Source of the DNA: DASPOF01 sp035626155
GTDB lineage: Bacteria > Desulfobacterota > Binatia > Binatales > Binataceae
Length of the DNA: 11,240 nucleotides
Assembly: GCA_035626155.1 (NCBI GenBank)
Contig: DASPOF010000096.1
Location: forward strand, 1 to 11,240
Reading direction: 5' to 3'
Shown: piece by piece, positions 1 to 7,228 of the stretch
Position numbering within the stretch: the stretch's first letter is position 1
Layout of the letters: each line of letters starts with the position of its first letter
The notes under the pieces: model-generated
Seen by the model: only the letters and a program-made list of their open reading frames with translations
What the model was told of the DNA's origin: nothing
Databases searched by the model: none
Made by a program: the position numbers and the translations under genes

Positions 1-2803
1 TCTGGCGATCGCACTGGGCGGGCGAATAGTGCCAGAGCGTATATTCGTAGGGCCGATAACCGCCCGCAAACTGGATGCCTTTCGGGGGACCGGGTAGCAG
101 GCCGTCGTACGACATCCAATTCTGATACTGATATGGCTCCCACGCGTGGTAGATGACGAGCTGGTCGGGGCGCACGCACGCGCTGACCTTCGCTCTTACC
201 AGGAATGCGCCGTAGTCGTTGAACACGCGGATGTAGTCGTTGTCGGAGATGCCCTTTTCCTTCGCCGCCGTCGAGTTGATGAAGGCAAACGGCTCGCCCC
301 GGTGCAGCTTGAGCATCTCCTCGGCCACGACCCAGACTCCGTGGATGCTCCAGCGCAGATGCCCGCTGGTCAGCCTGAGCGGCTGATGGCCGCCGATGTA
401 GGGCGGCTGCTTGTAGCGGACCAGATGCTCGTCGGCCTCAACGAACCAGGGATGGTCGAGGTAGAACTCGATGCGCCGGGTGGTTGAGGAATAGGGGACG
501 CCGCGCTCGATCTGATCGCGGAACGGGGTGACGATTTCGCCGGCGATCACGTCGGTATTCTGAGCGACGGTGGACATCCAGCCGGCCCTGCCGGTAACCC
601 AGGCCACGCCCTTTTCGCGCATCTTTTCGATCGACATTTCGCCGCCATCGGTCGCACTCACGCCGCCGCCCCGGCCCAGGGCGCGGTAAGCGTCGCTGAC
701 CAGGCGTTCCTCGTCCTCGTTGCTCTCGCCATAGTGGTTTCCGTAGGTGGCGCGCCAATACAGCTCATCCACCAGGATCTCCTTGTCCCCCTCCACCGTG
801 TATTTCTTGATGCCGCGCTTCTTCAGGTGCTGCTCGACGCTGCGCACGATGCCGAGAGTGATCTGCCGGTCGCTCTTGGATTCGCCGCGCATCGGCACGC
901 TCTCGTCAGTGAAGGCGAGAAAGCGCGTGTCGATGGTGGAATATTTGGAGTCGGCGAACTCGTAATATGAAGCTGCCGGCAGGAGATAGTCGGCGTAAAG
1001 AGCGGTCGTGCTCCAGCGCGGATCGATCACGACAATCATTTCAAGCTTGGGCCACAGCGTCTTCAAGAAGGTGTTCATGCCGCCGCGATGGCGTCGAAGC
1101 GGATTGGAACCCGACACCATCATCGCCCGCGGGGTGATCCCGGGGGCCGGCCGCATGACGCCATCCCACCAGCCCATGTCGAGCGCCGGCTCGATATACT
1201 CGCTGGTCTTTCTCTTCGAGTACGGATCGTCGAGCTGCTTGTCCCAAACCTCTTTGTATCCGGCGTGGTGATACCAAAGCGCTACCGGGCTCGACAGCGT
1301 GCCGTTATGCTTCAGGTTCTGCCGGATTGCGCCGAGCGCGGCCTCCATCGGCGGCATCGTGGGGTCCATCATGAGCCGGGATTTGTAATCCTCGGTCGCC
1401 ATCTCGGTAAGCTGCACCGTGAGGCCGACCGGGTCGTCGTTCTCCAGCACCGCCTTGGGCAGCCCCGATAGGGCCGGCATCGAGCAGGAGAACTCCGGCC
1501 CGGACGACCAGCCGCGGGTTCCGGTACCGGGTTTTCCGAGGTTGCCGGTCAGCCCGAGCATGTAACAGAAACCGCGCTCCAGCAGGTCGCCATGATAAAG
1601 CTTGCCCGGAAGCATGTTGATGTAAACGAAGACCTTGCGCGGCGGGCGGCAAAGCTCGGCTACCTGCCGAAGCTGGTCGGGATGAATGCCCGACATCTCG
1701 TGCACCTTCTCAGGCGTGTAGTCGGCAAGCCGCGCCAGGAGGAGATTATAAACCGTCGAGACCTCGACGGTTTTCCCGTCCTTGAGGGTAACGGTCGCAG
1801 TGGCTTCCAGAGCGTAGTCGCACGTCATGTGCAGCGTATCTCTGGGCAGCATCACGGGTTTTCCGGTTGCGGCGTCGATCACGTAGAACTGGTCTTTGAT
1901 GCCGCCTTCGCGCAGGTCCGATTCTCGAAGGAATTGTCCGTTGTCCTTTCGCACCAGCACGGGCAGATCGGTCTGTTCTTTCATGAACGGCTTGTCGATC
2001 CAGCCGTTCTCGATCAGGATGCGGCACACCCCCATCCATAGCGCCGGATCGGCCGACCAGTTGACCGGCAGCCAGACATCGGCGAATTGAGCGGTGGGGT
2101 TCTTGTCCGGAGAGATCGCGACCACCTTTGCGCCGCGGTAGCGCGCCTCGAGCAGATAGTGGACGTCGGGGATGTTGGCGTATGCGGGATTGGACAGCAC
2201 GAAAATCGTCTCGGGCAGGAACCAGGTCTCGATTCCGGGCGTGTGCTGGAACTGGCCGAAGGTCAGGTACTGCCCGACGTTGAAATCGCCGGTGGTGAAG
2301 TTCAGGTCGTAATCAACCGCTCCCAGCAGGACCATCAGGGCGGTCAGGCTAACGTCGCCGCCGCCGCGAAACACTCCGACACCGTTGGCGCAGTGATCGC
2401 CGATGATCGCCTGCGACCCGTACTTCTGGATCACATCGGCAAGCTTGCCGCCGATTTCATCGAAGGCCTGCTCCCACGAGATCCGCTCCCATTTGCCGCT
2501 GCCGCGCTCTCCAGTCCGCTTCATGGGGTGAAGCGCCCGATCGGCTCCGTACATCGCGCGCGAATGCTGGTAGCCTTTCTGGCATCCACGCGGATTCTGA
2601 TCGGGCACGCGGAACTCCGGATCGTTGTACTCCGGGTAGACGCAAGAGATTTCTTCGCGAATGACCTTGCCGTCTTTGGCATAGACCCGAAAGGAGCAAC
2701 TGCCGGGGAAGCAGTTCACGCGATGGGTGCCGAATCGGCATCGGTCCCATTGCCAGTATGCGTTGCCATTGCCGTTTGCGGATTTCCCGTTCGCGTCTGC
2801 CAT
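1..2803 (-). CDS. Molybdopterin oxidoreductase, type II DMSO reductase family catalytic subunit (3' end outside window)
   Basis: Catalytic subunit of a bis-molybdopterin guanine dinucleotide enzyme; 934 codons are open from the start codon to the window edge. Near the N-terminus, H27, C31, C36 and C74 form the expected [4Fe-4S] ligand set (HRVNC, then FPGSC, then NPRGCQKG). D173 in TTGDF, ten residues before the G of LTFG, aligns with the Asp that ligates Mo in NarG-type enzymes. The MGD-binding C-terminal domain starts around residue 805 (LRLTSGHLRWSIHG) and includes YHAWEPYQ near residue 885. Type II alpha subunits are usually about 900-1150 residues, so little is probably missing. The ATG follows GGAG with an 8-nt spacer, and an in-frame TAG lies 7 codons upstream, which fixes the start. 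No twin-arginine signal is present (MADANGKSANGNGN...). Relatives include nitrate, selenate and perchlorate reductases, nitrite oxidoreductase, and ethylbenzene and dimethyl sulfide dehydrogenases; the substrate cannot be decided here. Partner beta and gamma subunits would be expected beyond the left edge. Confidence 0.93.
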   Translation of the reverse strand, partial: MADANGKSANGNGNAYWQWDRCRFGTHRVNCFPGSCSFRVYAKDGKVIREEISCVYPEYNDPEFRVPDQNPRGCQKGYQHSRAMYGADRALHPMKRTGERGSGKWERISWEQAFDEIGGKLADVIQKYGSQAIIGDHCANGVGVFRGGGDVSLTALMVLLGAVDYDLNFTTGDFNVGQYLTFGQFQHTPGIETWFLPETIFVLSNPAYANIPDVHYLLEARYRGAKVVAISPDKNPTAQFADVWLPVNWSADPALWMGVCRILIENGWIDKPFMKEQTDLPVLVRKDNGQFLRESDLREGGIKDQFYVIDAATGKPVMLPRDTLHMTCDYALEATATVTLKDGKTVEVSTVYNLLLARLADYTPEKVHEMSGIHPDQLRQVAELCRPPRKVFVYINMLPGKLYHGDLLERGFCYMLGLTGNLGKPGTGTRGWSSGPEFSCSMPALSGLPKAVLENDDPVGLTVQLTEMATEDYKSRLMMDPTMPPMEAALGAIRQNLKHNGTLSSPVALWYHHAGYKEVWDKQLDDPYSKRKTSEYIEPALDMGWWDGVMRPAPGITPRAMMVSGSNPLRRHRGGMNTFLKTLWPKLEMIVVIDPRWSTTALYADYLLPAASYYEFADSKYSTIDTRFLAFTDESVPMRGESKSDRQITLGIVRSVEQHLKKRGIKKYTVEGDKEILVDELYWRATYGNHYGESNEDEERLVSDAYRALGRGGGVSATDGGEMSIEKMREKGVAWVTGRAGWMSTVAQNTDVIAGEIVTPFRDQIERGVPYSSTTRRIEFYLDHPWFVEADEHLVRYKQPPYIGGHQPLRLTSGHLRWSIHGVWVVAEEMLKLHRGEPFAFINSTAAKEKGISDNDYIRVFNDYGAFLVRAKVSACVRPDQLVIYHAWEPYQYQNWMSYDGLLPGPPKGIQFAGGYRPYEYTLWHYSPAQCDRQ

Positions 2804-3004
2804 GATTTTTACTCCAGCGACCTATTGCTAAATCTCCGTCTCGACGCGTCCGGGCCGCGCTTGCCGGGACGGAAGCCGCAGGCGGGCGCCTCAGCCGCCG
2901 CCACCCAGGCTCCGCGCCGCCCTGACGCGTTCAACTTCGCGCCTGTCCAGCGCCTGAGTAGGTTTTAGCAAATCAACAGTCGCGTTGGAAAACGGCAGTT
3001 TGGG

Positions 3005-3427
3005 TCAAAACGACCGCATCATCGTGAGGACCAGGATCGCGAACACCAGCAGGCTGACCATCGCGTGGACGACGCGGAATTCGCGCCGCGTAGGCTCGCT
3101 CGGGTTGTCCTGCAGAAATCGGATCCGGCGGTAAAAGCGGACGTGGTAGAAAAGCAGGATCGCGATCAGCAGCATCTTTGCGTGGAACCATCGCTCGGAA
3201 AAGTCGTCCGGACGCATCAGGACCAGAATTATTCCGAGTCCGGCCGTCAGTGCGGCGCCCGGGTTGCTCCCCATTTCGAACAGGCGCTGTGCGGTCACCA
3301 GCAACCGCTCCTTAGCGACGCCGACTTCCTCCGGGACTCGCGCGAGCATGCTCGCGATCATCAGCAGCCCGCCGATCCAGAAAATCGCCCCGAACAAGTG
3401 AAGCGCGAGAATAAATCTGAATGACAA
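3005..3427 (-). CDS. HemJ/CopD-like four-helix membrane protein
   Basis: Small integral membrane protein of 140 residues with four predicted helices (about 4-28, 55-71, 80-98, 119-137). It resembles the HemJ (UPF0093) family, which oxidises protoporphyrinogen IX to protoporphyrin IX in heme synthesis. Seen: H10 in LHLFG, W17-G19 in the first helix, P56 in NPG before helix 2, the H82-x-K84 pair in WFHAKM, and H95 in FYH, all in the HemJ order; the tail RREFRVVHA also matches. HemJ is typically about 140-150 residues. The start is TTG, preceded by AGGGG with an 8-nt spacer; the first in-frame ATG (residue 23) would delete helix 1, so TTG is preferred. It lies between the transporter and the molybdoenzyme on the same strand, so a heme or redox role near the molybdoenzyme is possible but inferred. 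A CopD or DUF2269-type protein is the main alternative. Confidence 0.72.
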   Translation of the reverse strand: MSFRFILALHLFGAIFWIGGLLMIASMLARVPEEVGVAKERLLVTAQRLFEMGSNPGAALTAGLGIILVLMRPDDFSERWFHAKMLLIAILLFYHVRFYRRIRFLQDNPSEPTRREFRVVHAMVSLLVFAILVLTMMRSF

Positions 3428-3533
3428 TTCGATTTCCCCTGTCAGGAGATTGAAAAACTCTTTTCCGCGTTCACGTCTCCCCGTTTCTCATCTGCACTGC
3501 AACAGGAAAAGATTCGAGAACGATTGCTGCTTC

Positions 3534-4769
3534 TCAATCACCCCTTATCGCCTGCGTGCTGCGCGCTTCGATTCCGTGCGTCAGCAGGAGACCCGCCAGA
3601 GCCACGACTGCGCCGCCAAAATAGGGCGCGGCCGGTCCGAACCACTGATAGACGAGTCCCCCTGCCACCGGGCCGAAAATCCGCGCCAGCGAAAGCGCTG
3701 ACTGGTTCACCCCCATCACTTCGCCCTGCTGATCGCGTCCGGTGCTTCGCGAGATTAGGCTTGCAACCGACGGACTGGCAAGCCCGTATCCGAGCGACAG
3801 CAGCCCAAGGAAAATCCAGAGCGCAGCGTGCGATTCGAGCGATCCGAGCGGCAGCATCCCGGCGGCCAGCGCGACCAGCCCGATCCGGCTGAGAACCACC
3901 TCGCCCGTGCGCGGGACGACCTTGCCCACCAGGTAGCCCTGGGCCAGCGCCTGGCCGAGTCCGGCGAACGCGAGCAGCCCGCCGATTCCCGCTGGGCCGT
4001 AGCCGTATACCAGCGGCACCATCAGCGCGAAAGTCGCCTCGAGCGCGGCCAGCGCGAAGGTGAGCAGAAACGCGATCGCAAACAGGCGCGCGAGCCGATG
4101 CGCCGCCATCGCACGCGGCAGCGCCACGAGGCGCGCCACCGCTCCGGCGACGTCGATGCGCGACGATCGATCGGGACGGTGCGACTCGGGCAGCCATAGC
4201 GCGGCGAATATCAGATTCCCGAACGTGAGCGCGCTTGCGAAAAATCCCGGCGCGCGAAGACTTGAATGGCCAAGCACGCCGCCCAGCGCCGGACCCAGCA
4301 CGAAGCCCAGGCCGAACGCGGCGCCGATTAACCCCATCCCGCGCGCGCGCTCCGCGTCCTGGGTCGTGTCCGCGATATACGCCTGCGCGGTCGGCACCGT
4401 CGCCGCGCATACGCCATGAATCGCGCGCGACGCAATCAGCGCCAGGAAGGAGTTCGCGAATCCGTAGGTGAGGTAACCGATCGAGGAGCCGAACAGCCCG
4501 AGCATAATGATCGGACGGCGGCCCGCGCGATCGGAGATGCTCCCCAGGATGGGTGCGAAGATCAACTGCGCGAGCGAGTACGTCGAGAGGATGAGTCCCA
4601 CGCCGGGCGCGCCCACGCCGAGGCGCCTCGCGAACATCGGCAGAAACGGAATTACGATTCCAAAGCCCAGCAAATCGATGAAGACGGTCAGGAACAGAAC
4701 GGCGCGCGGCGCATGCCCCGTCGCGCCGGGGGGTTCGGAAGCTTGCTTGAGGGGTTCGCTGGTCGCCAT
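3534..4769 (-). CDS. Major facilitator superfamily transporter, TetA/DHA1-like
   Basis: Proton-coupled inner-membrane exporter of 411 residues with about 12 hydrophobic helices. Visible MFS signatures: FIDLLGFGIVIPFLP (residues 30-44) as in TetA-type drug:H+ antiporters, motif A GSISDRAGRRP (76-86) in the loop between helices 2 and 3, the SRAIHG arginine motif near 114-119, and the antiporter motif C GPALGG (159-164). The length matches the DHA1 (12-helix) class. The start ATG follows GAGG with a 7-nt spacer. It is divergent from the CoA-transferase gene across 84 bp; a weak minus-strand promoter (TTCGCT at 4824-4819, 17 bp, TAAGAT at 4801-4796) lies in that gap. The substrate is unknown; the family is often annotated as tetracycline resistance, but nothing here supports a specific drug. 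It is followed on the same strand, after 106 bp, by the HemJ-like gene. Confidence 0.92.
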   Translation of the reverse strand: MATSEPLKQASEPPGATGHAPRAVLFLTVFIDLLGFGIVIPFLPMFARRLGVGAPGVGLILSTYSLAQLIFAPILGSISDRAGRRPIIMLGLFGSSIGYLTYGFANSFLALIASRAIHGVCAATVPTAQAYIADTTQDAERARGMGLIGAAFGLGFVLGPALGGVLGHSSLRAPGFFASALTFGNLIFAALWLPESHRPDRSSRIDVAGAVARLVALPRAMAAHRLARLFAIAFLLTFALAALEATFALMVPLVYGYGPAGIGGLLAFAGLGQALAQGYLVGKVVPRTGEVVLSRIGLVALAAGMLPLGSLESHAALWIFLGLLSLGYGLASPSVASLISRSTGRDQQGEVMGVNQSALSLARIFGPVAGGLVYQWFGPAAPYFGGAVVALAGLLLTHGIEARSTQAIRGD

Positions 4770-4853
4770 TGATGAACCTCGGCGCGATGAAGAGAATCTT
4801 ATGCGTATCGCGCAGTCAAGCGAATTGTCCGACGCGCACGCGGGAGCATTTGC

Positions 4854-6188
4854 ATGGCGACATCATACCAATCCGAACTCAAGCGCAAGACCATGAGCGC
4901 GGATCACGCGGCCGCACTGGTGAAATCGGGCGACTGGGTCGAATACGGATTCGGCCTGGGGCAGCCCGAGCTGTTCGACCGCGCACTGGCAAGCCGGGTC
5001 GCGCGCCTTAAGCGAGTGAAAATCCGGGGATGCCTCGCCCTGAGCCCGCGCGCCGCAGTCGAAGCCGATCCCGCCGCCGAGCACGTCGCGTATTGCTCCT
5101 GGTACTTCTCCGGCATCGAGCGAAAGATGCACGACCGCGGACTGTGCGGTCACATCCCGATGAACTTCGGCGAGGCGCCCGATATGTACCGGCGATTCGT
5201 CGACGTCGACGTCGCGGTCCTGCGGACCACGCCGATGGATGAGCACGGATTCTTCAATTTTGGTCCCTCGGTCACGTACCACAAGGCGATCGCGGAGAAG
5301 GCCCGCGCTCTGATCGTCGAGACCGATGCGTCGGTACCGTACGTGTTCGGACTCGAAAACGGCGTGCACGTCGGCGAGGTCGGGGGCGTGATCGATGGCG
5401 GAGCGCTTGCTTTGCCCGAACTCAAGAATCCCGCAGCGGGGCCGGTGGAACAGAAAGTCGCCGCGCTGATTGCCGGCGAGATCGAGAACGGCGCGTGCAT
5501 CCAGATCGGGATCGGCGCGATGCCCAACGCGGTGTGCGAATTGCTCGCGCACTCGCCGGTCAAGGAACTCGGCGTGCACACCGAGATGTTCGTGGACTCG
5601 CTCGTGTCGCTCTACGAGGCGGGAAAGATAACCGGCGGGCACAAGGCGACTCATCCGGGGCAGATGACCTACACGTTCGCCGCCGGCTCATCGCGGATGT
5701 ACCGTTTCCTCGATCGCAATCCCGCCTGCTTCGCGGGCCCGGTGGACTACACCAACCTCCCGCACAACATCATGCGCAACGATCGCGTGGTCGCGATCTG
5801 CAACGCGGCGCAAATCGATCTGACCGGGCAGGCGTGCTCAGAGTCGGCGGGCCTGCGGCAAATAAGCGGCACCGGTGGGCAGTTGCAATTCATCCGCGGC
5901 GCGTACGCATCGCGCGGCGGCAAGGCATTCCTGTGTCTCGCATCGACCTGGGAACGCGACGGCCGGCGCGAAAGCCGCATCGTCGCGCGCATCGACGACT
6001 CCAACATCGTCACCACGCCGCGCACCGACGTGATGTACGTCGTGACCGAGTACGGGATCGCGAATCTGAAAGGAAAGTCGGTGGCCGAGCGCGCTCGCGC
6101 TCTGATCGCGCTTGCGCATCCCGACTTCCGCGATGAACTCTCGCGCAAGGCGCGCGAGTTCAAGCTCATCGGGCGCTCGATCTTTTAG
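4854..6188 (+). CDS. Acetyl-CoA hydrolase/4-hydroxybutyrate CoA-transferase family protein
   Basis: Cytoplasmic CoA-transferase of 444 residues, the usual length of the Cat1/AbfT/butyryl-CoA:acetate CoA-transferase family. These enzymes move CoA between acyl-CoA and a free acid through a glutamyl-CoA thioester. The expected catalytic glutamate is E244 in the motif GVHTEMFVDS (240-249). Other family marks are QIGIGAMPNAV (217-227), the C-terminal GTGGQLQFIRGA stretch and VVTEYGIANLKGKS near the end. The ATG follows GGGAG with a 7-nt spacer. The stop overlaps the stop of the convergent ftsB-like gene by 4 bp. The acyl partner cannot be read from sequence; acetate, butyrate, 4-hydroxybutyrate or propionate are possible. 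No fermentation or acyl-CoA genes adjoin it, so the pathway is open. A pure acetyl-CoA hydrolase is the main alternative. Confidence 0.93.
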   Translation: MATSYQSELKRKTMSADHAAALVKSGDWVEYGFGLGQPELFDRALASRVARLKRVKIRGCLALSPRAAVEADPAAEHVAYCSWYFSGIERKMHDRGLCGHIPMNFGEAPDMYRRFVDVDVAVLRTTPMDEHGFFNFGPSVTYHKAIAEKARALIVETDASVPYVFGLENGVHVGEVGGVIDGGALALPELKNPAAGPVEQKVAALIAGEIENGACIQIGIGAMPNAVCELLAHSPVKELGVHTEMFVDSLVSLYEAGKITGGHKATHPGQMTYTFAAGSSRMYRFLDRNPACFAGPVDYTNLPHNIMRNDRVVAICNAAQIDLTGQACSESAGLRQISGTGGQLQFIRGAYASRGGKAFLCLASTWERDGRRESRIVARIDDSNIVTTPRTDVMYVVTEYGIANLKGKSVAERARALIALAHPDFRDELSRKAREFKLIGRSIF

Positions 6189-6502
6189 CGCGCCTGCGCG
6201 CTCGCATCGCCGGTGAATTTGTAGACCAGCTCGTCGGGACGCGTGTAGCCGAGCTCGTGGCGGACCACGCGTTCCAGATAACGGTTGTCCGAGCGAAGCC
6301 GTTGCACCGTCGCTGCGAGCGCCGCGTTGTCCGCAAGCAGATGTTCGCGCTGCGCCTCGAGCGAGTAGCGGTGGCTGCGCAGCGCGAGCAGGTCTCTCGG
6401 GCCATGAGAGCCGATCAGGCCGTTCACCGCCAATAATGATAGGACCGCGGCGAGCATAAGGCTGAGCCAATTTCGCCGCACGCGCGCACTTAACCGCCTC
6501 AT
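6185..6502 (-). CDS. ftsB: FtsB/DivIC-like septum formation protein
   Basis: Bitopic divisome protein of 105 residues, the normal FtsB size. Order: short basic cytoplasmic tail (MRRLSARVRRN), one membrane helix (about 12-30), a heptad-like coiled coil (about 42-80, with LEAQREHLLADNAAL), then the C-terminal segment HELGYTRPDELVYKF (82-96), which matches the conserved 'ELGY...PGE...' region of the family. In E. coli FtsB forms the FtsQLB complex that activates septal peptidoglycan synthesis. The ATG is the only usable start: no ATG, GTG or TTG precedes it in frame before a TGA about 11 codons upstream. The ribosome site is weak. In many proteobacteria ftsB sits next to eno or ispD; here it lies alone, tail to tail with the CoA-transferase and divergent from the small basic-protein unit. 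Confidence 0.85.
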   Translation of the reverse strand: MRRLSARVRRNWLSLMLAAVLSLLAVNGLIGSHGPRDLLALRSHRYSLEAQREHLLADNAALAATVQRLRSDNRYLERVVRHELGYTRPDELVYKFTGDASAQAR

Positions 6503-6640
6503 GATGCCAATGGTAAAGCACGCGAGGTATGAACTTCAAGCGCGCTTATGTCTGAACATCATTCTAAAGATCGAAAAGCGCTGCGAACTCGGACCATCCA
6601 TGGACTTTAAAATTTCTTTATAAATAATGCGCCCGATCTC
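6503..6640. other. Divergent intergenic region, AT-rich end
   Basis: No gene is seen here. The stretch separates ftsB (leftward) from the small basic-protein unit (rightward). Bases 6605-6630 are strikingly A+T-rich (TTTAAAATTTCTTTATAAAT) in a GC-rich context and sit just upstream of the promoter at 6641, where an RNA polymerase alpha-subunit UP element would lie. A minus-strand TAGAAT could serve ftsB as a -10 box, but it has no convincing -35. Confidence 0.4.
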
Positions 6641-6669
6641 TTGCACTCGCGAGAACACGTTTCTATAAT
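6641..6669 (+). promoter_or_regulatory. Strong sigma-70-type promoter for the small basic-protein unit
   Basis: TTGCAC at 6641-6646 (5 of 6 consensus bases, differing only at the fifth: C for the A/C pair ordering of TTGACA), a spacer of exactly 17 bp, and a perfect TATAAT at 6664-6669. It is preceded by an A+T-rich block that may act as an UP element. The predicted transcription start is near 6676, giving a transcript of about 305 nt to the terminator at 6981. This is the best-looking promoter in the window. Confidence 0.8.
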
Positions 6670-6671
6670 CG

Positions 6672-6681
6672 CCCACGTGGG
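6672..6681. promoter_or_regulatory. 10-bp perfect palindrome over the predicted start site
   Basis: CCCACGTGGG is a perfect palindrome centred on the predicted start (about 6676), 2 bp downstream of the -10 box. The position would suit a repressor operator or an initial-transcription hairpin. A 10-bp palindrome can arise by chance in GC-rich DNA, so function is only suggested by location. Confidence 0.3.
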
Positions 6682-6750
6682 GTGGGAGGATCCAGACCAC
6701 CGATTAGTTCGGGTGCTCATCCAGCAGCGACCAGTTGAGAGGAGGTATCT

Positions 6751-6849
6751 ATGCCAGTGAAAAGAAAGGCCCGTTCGCGGGCGACCAAATCCAAATCCAA
6801 GCTTAAGAGTTCTATGAAGAAAAAGGCCGGCAAGAAGAAAAAGAAGTAA
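6751..6849 (+). CDS. Very basic 32-residue protein, unknown family
   Basis: A 33-codon reading frame including the stop. It begins MPVKRKARSR and ends in a lysine run (KKKAGKKKKKK). Of 32 residues, 14 are Lys and 3 are Arg; none is acidic, aromatic or Cys. It is too short for routine gene callers, but every expression signal is present: a near-consensus promoter about 75 nt upstream of the likely leader, AGGAGG at 6740-6745 with a 5-nt spacer, ATG start, TAA stop, and an intrinsic terminator about 100 nt downstream. Its Lys codons are A-rich, unlike the GC-rich neighbours, partly because of composition. The make-up resembles the lysine-rich tails of bacterial histone H1-like proteins and small ribosome-associated basic peptides, so nucleic acid binding in the nucleoid or ribosome is the natural inference. 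I do not recognise a family; it does not match bS22 or bTHX patterns that I know. Alternatively, the frame could be a leader peptide on a regulatory RNA. Confidence 0.75.
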   Translation: MPVKRKARSRATKSKSKLKSSMKKKAGKKKKK

Positions 6850-6864
6850 CCACGTAAAGCTTAC

Positions 6865-6939
6865 CTCTCGGGCTTAGACCCGAGGGCTGGCGATGATGCC
6901 AGGTCTGCTGCTGGATTAAGCCGAGGCGATCACGCCTCG
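6865..6939 (+). ncRNA. Structured 3' region of the small transcript (three hairpins)
   Basis: After the TAA at 6849 the transcript can fold into three neat hairpins before the terminator. The first is 6865-6872 with 6879-6886 (core CTCGGG/CCCGAG, loop CTTAGA). The second is 6887-6891 with 6898-6902 (CTGGC/GCCAG). The third is 6922-6928 with 6933-6939 (CGAGGCG/CGCCTCG, loop ATCA). Three hairpins plus a terminator in about 115 nt is more than an ordinary trailer needs, which suggests either a stabilised 3' UTR or a small RNA sharing the transcript. I match it to no known RNA family. Confidence 0.45.
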
Positions 6940-6946
6940 AATACCG

Positions 6947-6981
6947 AGAGGGCCCCCTGAAAAAGGGGGCCCTTTCTTTTT
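6947..6981 (+). terminator. Strong intrinsic terminator of the small basic-protein unit
   Basis: GGGCCCCC (6950-6957) pairs perfectly with GGGGGCCC (6965-6972) around the loop TGAAAAA. The stem extends by A-U and G-U pairs at 6947-6949 with 6973-6975, and a U-rich tail follows (TTTCTTTTT to 6981). This is a textbook rho-independent terminator on the plus strand and closes the unit that starts at 6641. Confidence 0.92.
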
Positions 6982-7228
6982 GCTCTCGCGATTGCGCCCC
7001 CGCTCCACCGCTCGATTTGCGCACCCGGTCGCGCCTGCCGCGCTGAAATCGTCTGCCATCGATTCGCCGATAAGATTTCGTCGAGTTCGATTCCGCCGCG
7101 ACGGGAAACCTTGCCCGTACTACAATAAAAGTGCGGCATCGCGTGCAGCGCTTGCTCTCGACCGCGCGAGTCTGATCGCGAATCGCGCCACTGGGCGGGA
7201 CTCGCGCGATACGCGCGCCGCATAACCC
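6982..7228. other. Intergenic region before the hydrolase gene
   Basis: No gene, RNA or convincing promoter is seen in these 247 bases. A TACAAT at 7121-7126 resembles a -10 box but has no -35 at the right distance. The hydrolase start is reached without a Shine-Dalgarno sequence, so how it is expressed is unclear. Confidence 0.35.

Noticed and set aside
2087..2968. Open frame of 293 codons on the plus strand
   Set aside because: It is antisense to the molybdopterin oxidoreductase over almost its whole length, has no recognisable domain, and arises from GC-rich codon structure.
3534..4769. Calling the transporter a specific tetracycline-resistance determinant
   Set aside because: The motifs are shared across the whole DHA1 family, and substrate specificity cannot be read from sequence here.
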